From Pseudomonadales bacterium (GTDB taxonomy: Bacteria; Pseudomonadota; Gammaproteobacteria; Steroidobacterales; Steroidobacteraceae), in NCBI GenBank assembly GCA_020442965.1, contig JAGRJB010000212.1, positions 1 to 5,081 of the forward strand: DNA of 5,081 bases, read 5' to 3'. A program made the translations under genes and the position numbers. Positions 1 to 5,081 of this stretch are shown here, piece after piece; within the stretch, counting starts at the first letter, position 1, and the number at the start of each line of letters is the position of its first letter. The notes under the pieces are model-generated. The model had not been told where the DNA came from. It made no database searches and saw only the letters and a list, made by a program, of their open reading frames with translations.

Positions 1-254
1 CGGATACGTTCGTTGTAGCGCTGCAGGTGCGGCGAGGTGTAGACGCCGACACGCTGACCTACGGCGGTGAGCAAGGCTGCGACGAAGGCCACGGTCGACC
101 CTTTGCCGTTCGTTCCACCGATGATGGCGACTGGATGGGGGGGCGCGGCAAGCTGCATCGCGCGCGCAACTCCGGCGACGCGCTCGAGCGTTAGATCGAT
201 CGCTTGCGGATGGATGGCTTGTTGGCGGCGGAGCCAGTCAGACAGCGACGGCAT
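1..254 (-). CDS. folC: Bifunctional folylpolyglutamate synthase / dihydrofolate synthase, N-terminal part (truncated by window edge)
   Basis: Only the first 84 codons are in the window; the gene continues past base 1. FolC uses ATP to add L-glutamate to dihydropteroate (making dihydrofolate) and to reduced folates (making polyglutamates) in the cytoplasm. The fragment begins MPSLSDWLRRQQAIHP. It holds the family P-loop GGTNGKGST at residues 46-54, preceded by the hydrophobic strand PVAII, and then the signature YTSPHLQRYNERI at residues 72-84. These two motifs are diagnostic of the Mur ligase-like FolC family. The ATG at 254-252 was chosen because the N-terminal length before the P-loop fits the family and no in-frame ATG, GTG or TTG lies between it and the end of accD. 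The start lies 19 nt after the accD stop, with no clear Shine-Dalgarno, so coupling to accD translation is likely (inference). accD-folC adjacency is common in gammaproteobacteria. The glutamate-binding C-terminal domain cannot be judged. Confidence 0.95.
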   Translation of the reverse strand, partial: MPSLSDWLRRQQAIHPQAIDLTLERVAGVARAMQLAAPPHPVAIIGGTNGKGSTVAFVAALLTAVGQRVGVYTSPHLQRYNERI

Positions 255-273
255 TGCTAATGATGTGCAACGC

Positions 274-1149
274 TCAAGCTTCGGCTGCCTGCGGGAGGGG
301 CGGTTCGCGCATCAGGATTCTGAGGATGGACGCCAGCCGATCACGCATTTCGCGTCGGTCGATGATCATGTCGAGCGCGCCGTGCTCGAGCAGGAACTCA
401 CTGCGCTGGAAGCCTTCGGGAAGGGTCTCGCGGACCGTTTGCTGGATCACCCGTGGTCCGGCAAATCCGATCAGTGCGCGTGGTTCGGCCACGTTGAGAT
501 CGCCGAGCATTGCGAGACTGGCTGACACGCCACCGGTGGTTGGATCGGTCATCACCGATACGTACGGCAAGTGAGCCTGCGCGAGGCGCGTGAGTGCCGC
601 GCTCGTCTTGGCCATCTGTAGGAGCGACAGCAGGGCCTCCTGCATCCGCGCGCCACCGCTCGCCATGAAACAGACCAGCGGCGTGCCGTGTTCGATGCAA
701 TGATCGACCGCCCGCTTGAAACGTTCGCCCACCACCGAGCCCATCGATCCGCCGAGGAACTGGAACTCGAAGGCACAGGCCACGATCGGCAAACCGTGCA
801 ACTTGCCCGCCGCGACAACGAGTGCGTCCGTCTCGCCGGTCGCTTTTTGAGCTGCAAGCAGTCGGTCCTTGTAACGCTTGCTGTCGCGAAACTTGAGCGG
901 GTCCTCGGGCATGATCAGCGCACCGATCTCGGTCACATCGCCCTCATCGAGGAACATCGCGAGCCGTTCGCGGGCGCGCACGCGCATGTGGTGCCCGCAC
1001 TTCGGGCAGACCTTCAAATTACGTTCGAGTTCAGCGCGATAAAGCACGGCATCGCACGCCGTGCATTTGATCCACAAGCCCTCCGGGACCGAGCGCGTCC
1101 GACGCTCGGTCTTGATTCGGGAGGGCATTATTTTCTCGAACCAGGACAT
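274..1149 (-). CDS. accD: Acetyl-CoA carboxylase, carboxyltransferase subunit beta
   Basis: AccD pairs with AccA (not in this window) to form the carboxyltransferase, which moves the carboxyl group from biotin on AccB to acetyl-CoA. The product is malonyl-CoA, the first committed intermediate of fatty acid synthesis. The 291-residue product is close to the usual length of about 290-305. It starts [13 protein letters not shown], a family hallmark. A four-cysteine zinc ribbon follows: Cys29, Cys32, Cys48 and Cys51 (C-x2-C-x15-C-x2-C). The crotonase-like core shows [12 protein letters not shown] near 133-144, [10 protein letters not shown] at 162-171, [11 protein letters not shown] at 201-211, [11 protein letters not shown] at 228-238 and [18 protein letters not shown] at 243-260, all intact. 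The frame stays open upstream to 1350, but that extension overlaps the truA 3' end and encodes an unrelated Arg-rich stretch. The ATG at 1149-1147 is therefore preferred. No good Shine-Dalgarno is seen upstream of it. The zinc ribbon of E. coli AccD is reported to bind acc mRNA and repress translation; all four cysteines are present here, so that is possible but untested. Confidence 0.98.
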   Translation of the reverse strand: MSWFEKIMPSRIKTERRTRSVPEGLWIKCTACDAVLYRAELERNLKVCPKCGHHMRVRARERLAMFLDEGDVTEIGALIMPEDPLKFRDSKRYKDRLLAAQKATGETDALVVAAGKLHGLPIVACAFEFQFLGGSMGSVVGERFKRAVDHCIEHGTPLVCFMASGGARMQEALLSLLQMAKTSAALTRLAQAHLPYVSVMTDPTTGGVSASLAMLGDLNVAEPRALIGFAGPRVIQQTVRETLPEGFQRSEFLLEHGALDMIIDRREMRDRLASILRILMREPPLPQAAEA

Positions 1150-1155
1150 CTGTCG

Positions 1156-1172
1156 CCGGATCATACCGGATC
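1156..1172. repeat. Short direct repeat in the truA-accD spacer
   Basis: CCGGATC occurs at 1156-1162 and again at 1166-1172, a 10-nt period. It lies inside the 37-nt spacer where many relatives carry trpF, next to a perfect 8-bp palindrome GGCGCGCC at 1173-1180. Both may be chance in GC-rich DNA. They could also be remnants of a deletion junction or a weak hairpin affecting accD translation, but nothing in the sequence decides this. Confidence 0.3.
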
Positions 1173-1186
1173 GGCGCGCCACGACA

Positions 1187-1972
1187 CTAACTGAGGCACA
1201 ACGGGATCGAGGTTGGCGCTGGTAGAGAAAACTCTGCTGGGTAGCGCACGCCGACCAGGTAAAGACCGTCGGGCGGCGCAGTCGCGGCATTCTGGGTCCG
1301 ATCGCGCGCTTCCAGCACACGCGCCAATCGCTCGACCGGTGCATCGCCACAGCCGATCGCTATCAACAGGCCGACAATATTGCGAACCATGTGCTGCAGG
1401 AAGGCGTTGGCGGTCACGGCAACACGTAACAAATCGCCCTCGCGCACGACCTCGATCCGCTCGATACACCTGACCGGAGAACGCGCCTGACAGCTGAGCG
1501 CCCGAAAGGACGTGAAATCGTGCTCACCCACCAACCCCTGCGCGGCAGCATGCATGACAACCGCATCGAGCGGCCGGTGAATCCACGTCGCTCGTCCGGC
1601 GGCCAGGCCCGAGCGCGAGTTGCGATTCACGATCAGATACCGGTAACTGCGCGACAAAGCCGAGTAACGCGCGTGGAACTCCGTCGGCACGCGTTGCGCC
1701 CAGACGACGCTCACCGTATGCGGCAGATAGTTGTTAGCACCGAGCCGCCAGTTGCGCTCGGTGCGTGGCGCATCGCTATCGAAATGAAGAACCTGCGCCG
1801 TCGCATGAACGCCAGCATCGGTACGCCCAGCGACGGTACAGCTGATCGCATGGTCAGCGACGCGCCCTAGCGCAGACTCCACGACGCCCTGCACGGTCGT
1901 TAGTGCAGATTGACGCTGCCAGCCAGCAAAACCAGTGCCGGCGTACTCGAGGCCGAGCGCGATGCGCGGCAT
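1187..1972 (-). CDS. truA: tRNA pseudouridine(38-40) synthase TruA
   Basis: TruA isomerises uridines at positions 38, 39 and 40 of the tRNA anticodon arm to pseudouridine, acting as a cytoplasmic homodimer without cofactor. The 261-residue product has the usual family length. It starts [21 protein letters not shown], the typical first strand with the GFAGWQ motif. The catalytic motif [10 protein letters not shown] covers residues 48-57, with the nucleophile Asp52. [16 protein letters not shown] (about 99-114) carries the conserved Arg and Tyr residues of the active site. HDFTSFRA (151-158), [11 protein letters not shown] (191-201) and the C-terminal [13 protein letters not shown] (233-245) complete the fold. 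The last 16 residues after that motif are a short non-conserved tail. The start lies 17 nt after the fimV stop and lacks a clear Shine-Dalgarno, which suggests coupled translation (inference). fimV-truA adjacency is conserved in Pseudomonas-like genomes. Downstream, accD follows directly, without the trpF found there in many relatives. Confidence 0.98.
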   Translation of the reverse strand: MPRIALGLEYAGTGFAGWQRQSALTTVQGVVESALGRVADHAISCTVAGRTDAGVHATAQVLHFDSDAPRTERNWRLGANNYLPHTVSVVWAQRVPTEFHARYSALSRSYRYLIVNRNSRSGLAAGRATWIHRPLDAVVMHAAAQGLVGEHDFTSFRALSCQARSPVRCIERIEVVREGDLLRVAVTANAFLQHMVRNIVGLLIAIGCGDAPVERLARVLEARDRTQNAATAPPDGLYLVGVRYPAEFSLPAPTSIPLCLS

Positions 1973-1989
1973 CTAATACGGGCGAGGTC

Positions 1990-4938
1990 TCAGCCCGGCA
2001 AGGAATCGAGCAATCGCTGGGCTTCCTGCTTTTGCGACACCGAACCTTCGGTCAGTACTTCCTCGAGAATATTGCGCGCGCCATCCGGATCGCCCATGTC
2101 AACGTACGCACGCGCCAGATCGAGCTTCGTACCGACCTCCGACAAGGTCACCGGCTCAAGGTCCGGCAACGCGAGATCTTCGGGCTTGAGCTGCTCCGTC
2201 TTCATGGTGGTCGACTTGGCGGGCGTGCCAACGTCGAGGTCTAGTCCATTGTTCGCGTGGACGCCCGTCCTGGTCAGCTCGAAGTCAACCTTGCTCGAAT
2301 CGACACCGTCCAGCTGCGAGGTATTGGCCAGATGCGCCGCGTCCTCGTCGAAGTTGGTCTCGATCTGCTGCGTGCGCTGCATCGTCTTTGAAGGATCGAT
2401 GTCGCCGCCCATGTCGCTCTCAGACAGGTACCAGGTTCCGCTAGCGCCTTGCGCCCCGGTCGCGGCCTGCTGCTTGGCAGCTCGATCGGCGGCCTGCTGC
2501 ATCATGTTGCGCGAACGATCGTCGAGTCCAGCTACCATCGTTGGCGCATTCGCATCGGCAGTGTCATCGCCGAGTTCCGAATCGAGTGGCCCGTCGAGCC
2601 CCGGTGCATCGGTACCCTCGAGCGCGCCGAGGTCGAGTCCGAGATCGTCGATCGCGAGTTCCGCCGTCTGATCGATCGGTGCCTTGCGCTTCAGAGCGAG
2701 TTCGACCTTTTGGCGAATCGTCGGGTTGTCGCCCTGCAGGGCGGGCTGCTCGACCGTCGGTGCATCCGAACTTTCGAGTACACCAGCAGGCGCACCGCCG
2801 GACATCCTGGCGGTCATCTGTCGAGTGGTTGCGCCACTCTTGTCGTCGCCCGAGCCGGGCGCGGTATCGTCGGGCAGCGCAAAGTCGAGTCCGCCAGTTT
2901 TCGCCGCCTCAGCATCGGCTTCACCCGTGGCCTCCGGGTCCTGCAGAGCGCCGCCGAAGTCGAGATCGACCGACTCACCGGGCCCTGATGCGGCGCCGTC
3001 GAACGGATCGAAGTCGACGTGACCAGCGCCTCCTTCGAGATTGAGGTCGACATCGACCGCGCCGGTCGCACCAGCAGCCGCGCCACTGAACAGTTCATCT
3101 TCCGGGGCAATCTGCTTGCCCATGATGAGGATCTTTTCCCACTCGCCGGCGGGTCCTGCGGCGCGGGTTGCAGTGAGTTCGCGAGCACTCGTCAGGAACT
3201 GATCCTTGTTGCCCCAGACAAAAAATACCTCTAACAACTTGAGCTTGAGGTCGCGGCGCTCAGGCTCGCGCGAAATCGCGATTTTGACGAGATCTGCCGC
3301 CTGATCGTACAGGCCGTACGCCATATGGAAATCGGCCTCGGCGATCGGATCTCCCTGATCGAGGTTGATGGCGGTATCGCTGCTGATCGTATCGTCACTG
3401 CTGCGGACAGGCAGCCCGTCGTCGTCGTCGGCAGGCAGGTCGATTTGCCGATGTGAACCCGACTCCTCAACCTCGATGCGTTCCGCGTCACGCTGCTTGC
3501 GCAAGTTCGGTCGCACCTCGAGAGGCGGAAAATCCTGCGTGAGATTTTCGGCATTGCGCTGAGCGAGTTCGCCCAGCTGATCGTCGAACGATTCCGTTTT
3601 GCGGGATTTGAGCTTGCGGTAGCCAAACAACCCGAGCAAACCCAAGAGCAGTATCGGCAGAACGAACCAGAAATCCTTGAGTCGATCGAACAACGACGGC
3701 TCAGGCGCCGTCTGGACCGGGCTCGTCGCAACCGGTGGCTCTGTCGTGACGGGCGGCCCAGCGGGCGTTTCAGTACTCGCCACCGGCGGCTCGCCGGCAG
3801 GCAACTCACCTGGTTCGGCCGGCGTTTCCGTCATCGAAGCTTCCGGCGTTGCGGACTCACCCTCCGCCGTCGGCTCAGGCTGCGGTTCCGTGGTGGCGAC
3901 GGGCGGCTCGACAGTCGCTGCGGGCTCGGCGGGCGTCGGCGTGCCACCCAGCTTGGCCTGCAGATCGGCCAGTTCTGCGTTACGCAGTTCGAGCAAGCGC
4001 TGCGTTTCCGCTAGCTTGCTCTCGAGTTCTCCGATGCGATTGGCGAGCGCCTGTGAATCACCCGCGCTGGCGCCAGAACCCGCGCCCACACCGCTATCGC
4101 TAGGCGTAACGAGGCGCAGGCGTCCGCTGCCAGATTCGGCCGAGCGGTTCCAGAATCCGGCCTGACGCCGAACCTCGGCACTTGCCACCGTTGGCGAAAT
4201 CGCCGCGAGTTCATCCGCGCTGGGAACAGTCAGCGTCACCGCCGATCGCAAACGATTCATGTCGCCTTCGAAGGCGCTGCTGTTGCTTTGATAGAGTCCG
4301 AGCATCATCTGTTCGGTGGAAACGGATGCCGCAGGCGCCAAGCGCCGCGCGATCGCTGACAAGCTGTCGCCGCGGCGGACGCGGTACCCGTCGCCTGACT
4401 CGCCAGTGGCTACGCCCGCTGCTGCTGGCGACGTTTGAGCAACCGGACGGGTTGCCGGTCGCTCCGCCGGTCGATCGATCGTACCGGTGGCCGCGCCGGT
4501 GGCCGCCGCGGAAACCGGCGCCGCAGGCTGATTGCCCGGTGCAAATACCGGTGGATCAAGCAGCACCGTGTACTCGCGGACGAGTCTGCCGCGCGCCCAG
4601 CTCGCCTCGACCAATACGGTCAGAAATGGCTCGGTTATCGTTTCACTCGAGCGCAAGCGCAATACGTCGCGACCATCGACCGAGCGATCCTTGGTGATCG
4701 TCACTGAATTTAGGAATGCCGGCCAATCGAGGCTGTAACGCGCGAAGGTATCGCGTGAAGCAATCTTTGCTTCCAGCGTGCTCAGGTCCTCTGGCAACGC
4801 GTTGACCAATTGGATTTCCGCGTCCAGCGGAGCGTTCAACGCCGAGTTGAGGCGGATATCGCCTAACCCAAGCGCGAGCGCTGCTCCTGGCAGCATAAGT
4901 AAAGCTAAAAGACCCCGGGCGAGACCATTACGGATCAT
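1990..4938 (-). CDS. fimV: FimV/HubP family polar organiser and type IV pilus assembly protein
   Basis: The product has 982 residues with FimV-family architecture. A signal peptide (MIRNGLARGLLALLMLPGAALA) has probable cleavage after residue 22. The FimV N-terminal domain spans about 23-130 (GLGDIRLNSALNAPLDAEIQL to YTVLLDPP). A periplasmic LysM domain near 184-240 (YRVRRGDSLSAIARRL) should bind peptidoglycan. A short coiled coil lies at about 293-331 and a Pro/Thr/Glu linker at 332-415. One membrane helix (FWFVLPILLLGLLGLFGY) lies at 423-440, with a basic stop-transfer after it. The acidic cytoplasmic part holds a TPR-like segment near 531-588 (EADFHMAYGLYDQAADLVKIAI to EVFFVWGNKDQF), a low-complexity region, and the conserved FimV C-terminal domain at about 926-980 (SEVGTKLDLARAYVDMGDPDGARNILEEVL). 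Relatives recruit type IV pilus, chemosensory and flagellar proteins to the cell pole. The ATG at 4938 is preferred over an in-frame GTG at 4992 because it has a GGAG site and starts directly at the signal peptide. The protein contains no cysteine. Family assignment is firm; the exact role here is inferred. Confidence 0.96.
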   Translation of the reverse strand: MIRNGLARGLLALLMLPGAALALGLGDIRLNSALNAPLDAEIQLVNALPEDLSTLEAKIASRDTFARYSLDWPAFLNSVTITKDRSVDGRDVLRLRSSETITEPFLTVLVEASWARGRLVREYTVLLDPPVFAPGNQPAAPVSAAATGAATGTIDRPAERPATRPVAQTSPAAAGVATGESGDGYRVRRGDSLSAIARRLAPAASVSTEQMMLGLYQSNSSAFEGDMNRLRSAVTLTVPSADELAAISPTVASAEVRRQAGFWNRSAESGSGRLRLVTPSDSGVGAGSGASAGDSQALANRIGELESKLAETQRLLELRNAELADLQAKLGGTPTPAEPAATVEPPVATTEPQPEPTAEGESATPEASMTETPAEPGELPAGEPPVASTETPAGPPVTTEPPVATSPVQTAPEPSLFDRLKDFWFVLPILLLGLLGLFGYRKLKSRKTESFDDQLGELAQRNAENLTQDFPPLEVRPNLRKQRDAERIEVEESGSHRQIDLPADDDDGLPVRSSDDTISSDTAINLDQGDPIAEADFHMAYGLYDQAADLVKIAISREPERRDLKLKLLEVFFVWGNKDQFLTSARELTATRAAGPAGEWEKILIMGKQIAPEDELFSGAAAGATGAVDVDLNLEGGAGHVDFDPFDGAASGPGESVDLDFGGALQDPEATGEADAEAAKTGGLDFALPDDTAPGSGDDKSGATTRQMTARMSGGAPAGVLESSDAPTVEQPALQGDNPTIRQKVELALKRKAPIDQTAELAIDDLGLDLGALEGTDAPGLDGPLDSELGDDTADANAPTMVAGLDDRSRNMMQQAADRAAKQQAATGAQGASGTWYLSESDMGGDIDPSKTMQRTQQIETNFDEDAAHLANTSQLDGVDSSKVDFELTRTGVHANNGLDLDVGTPAKSTTMKTEQLKPEDLALPDLEPVTLSEVGTKLDLARAYVDMGDPDGARNILEEVLTEGSVSQKQEAQRLLDSLPG

Positions 4939-4944
4939 TCGCGA

Positions 4945-4948
4945 CTCC
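4945..4948 (-). promoter_or_regulatory. Shine-Dalgarno of fimV
   Basis: Read on the minus strand, GGAG ends 6 nt before the ATG at 4938-4936 (GGAG-TCGCGA-ATG). This is the best ribosome binding site in the window, and it decides the fimV start against the upstream GTG at 4992, which has no such site. The downstream genes truA, accD and folC show no comparable site. Confidence 0.75.
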
Positions 4949-4968
4949 AGCACTGAGCGACCACAAGC

Positions 4969-4986
4969 GTTTTTATCTATAAAAAC
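4969..4986. repeat. Perfect 18-bp AT-rich inverted repeat in the fimV leader
   Basis: The plus strand reads GTTTTTAT-CT-ATAAAAAC: two perfect 8-nt arms around a 2-nt centre. It lies 30 nt upstream of the fimV ATG. The symmetry and short centre fit a dimeric regulator binding site, but the AT-rich sequence could also serve as a promoter element (TATAGA on the minus strand is 4/6 to the sigma-70 -10 box). The 2-nt centre is too short for a normal RNA hairpin loop without opening the inner pairs. No known operator is recognised; a regulatory function is inferred from symmetry and position only. Confidence 0.45.
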
Positions 4987-4995
4987 AAACACTTA

Positions 4996-5013
4996 GAGCA
5001 ATGTCCTTTGCTC
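4996..5013 (-). terminator. Weak terminator-like hairpin between asd and fimV
   Basis: On the minus strand GAGCAA-AGGACA-TTGCTC forms a 6-bp stem with a 6-nt loop, extendable by one G-U pair. It is followed by TAAGTGTTTGTTTTT, an interrupted T-rich run. This could be a weak intrinsic terminator for the asd transcript, or an attenuating hairpin in the leader ahead of fimV. The stem is short, only half GC, and the T run is broken, so strong termination is doubtful. Confidence 0.35.
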
Positions 5014-5032
5014 CATGCGTGTTTGGGTTCGC

Positions 5033-5061
5033 AATATAACTTAAATATGCTCCCGCACCAA
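5033..5061 (-). promoter_or_regulatory. Candidate sigma-70-type promoter for fimV
   Basis: On the minus strand TTGGTG (5061-5056) is separated by 17 nt from TATATT (5038-5033). The -10 box matches 5/6 and the -35 box only keeps the TTG. The -35 would sit inside the last codons of asd. Transcription from here would begin near 5026 and give an untranslated leader of roughly 90 nt that contains both inverted repeats. The spacing is ideal, but AT-rich gaps produce such matches by chance. Confidence 0.3.
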
Positions 5062-5081
5062 AATCTCGGCGATCTGCACGC
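5041..5081 (-). CDS. asd: C-terminal end of aspartate-semialdehyde dehydrogenase family protein (truncated by window edge)
   Basis: Only the final 12 full codons and a TAA stop are present, reading VQIAEILVREHI. The VQIAE(I/L)L stretch is the usual C-terminal helix of aspartate-semialdehyde dehydrogenases of the non-E. coli Asd type and of the related Usg proteins. Asd reduces aspartyl phosphate to aspartate semialdehyde in lysine, methionine and threonine synthesis. The gene preceding fimV-truA in Pseudomonas, and truA in E. coli, is a member of this family, which supports the call. Whether it is a catalytic Asd or a Usg-like paralogue cannot be told, because the active-site residues lie outside the window. 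Confidence 0.65.
   Translation of the reverse strand, partial: VQIAEILVREHI

Noticed and set aside
688..1194. Plus-strand open frame of 168 codons antisense to accD.
   Set aside because: The opposite strand encodes a complete AccD with all motifs; this frame is its shadow and shows no family features.
1150..1350. A 67-codon upstream extension of the AccD frame into truA.
   Set aside because: AccD proteins start at MSW(F/I)E, and the extension is an Arg-rich translation of the truA 3' end in another frame.
1910..2671. Plus-strand open frame of 253 codons, antisense to the fimV 3' part and the truA 5' end.
   Set aside because: Its translation is Ser/Arg/Ala-rich with no recognisable motif, it overlaps two well-supported genes, and long antisense frames are expected in GC-rich coding DNA.
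2449..4697. Several further plus-strand frames antisense to fimV (2449-2988, 3677-4165, 4182-4697).
   Set aside because: They are low-complexity translations of the opposite strand of FimV linker and repeat regions, with no ribosome binding sites or domains that I can see.
4939..4992. An 18-codon N-terminal extension of FimV from a GTG at 4992.
   Set aside because: It lacks a Shine-Dalgarno, would run through the AT-rich inverted repeat, and puts a non-signal-like sequence before the signal peptide; the ATG at 4938 has GGAG at 6 nt.
1..5081. A novel defence, mobile or biosynthetic system.
   Set aside because: Every sizeable coding stretch is accounted for by conserved housekeeping genes in a known order; no transposase, integrase, tRNA, repeat array or atypical gene was found.

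Overview
The window carries one continuous block of minus-strand housekeeping genes. Reading from high to low coordinates: the last codons of an aspartate-semialdehyde dehydrogenase-type gene (asd/usg), a 97-nt intergenic leader, fimV (polar hub and pilus assembly protein), truA (tRNA pseudouridine synthase), accD (acetyl-CoA carboxylase beta subunit) and the 5' part of folC (folylpolyglutamate/dihydrofolate synthase), which runs off the window. No RNA gene, insertion sequence, phage gene, CRISPR array or defence module was found. The plus-strand open frames are all antisense shadows of these genes.

The content suggests a GC-rich gammaproteobacterium. FimV/HubP-family proteins with a periplasmic LysM domain, one membrane span and a conserved C-terminal domain are typical of that class. 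The order asd/usg-fimV-truA-(trpF)-accD-folC is the one known from Pseudomonas and its relatives. I cannot assign a genus from the sequence alone.

Layout: 5041-5081 asd tail; 4939-5040 leader, with a candidate promoter, two perfect inverted repeats and the fimV Shine-Dalgarno; 1990-4938 fimV; 1973-1989 spacer; 1187-1972 truA; 1150-1186 spacer, where relatives usually carry trpF; 274-1149 accD; 255-273 spacer; 1-254 folC, partial. Spacers of 17, 37 and 19 nt and weak ribosome binding sites downstream of fimV argue for one co-transcribed, partly translationally coupled unit. The leader before fimV is the only obvious place for an internal promoter.

The products do not form a single pathway. 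FimV organises the cell pole (type IV pilus, twitching, flagellar or chemosensory placement), TruA modifies the tRNA anticodon arm, AccD commits acetyl-CoA to fatty acid synthesis, and FolC makes folate polyglutamates. I found no convincing new system. The points most worth checking are the missing trpF, the two stacked inverted repeats in the fimV leader, and the repetitive Thr-centred and Pro/Thr-rich segments of FimV.
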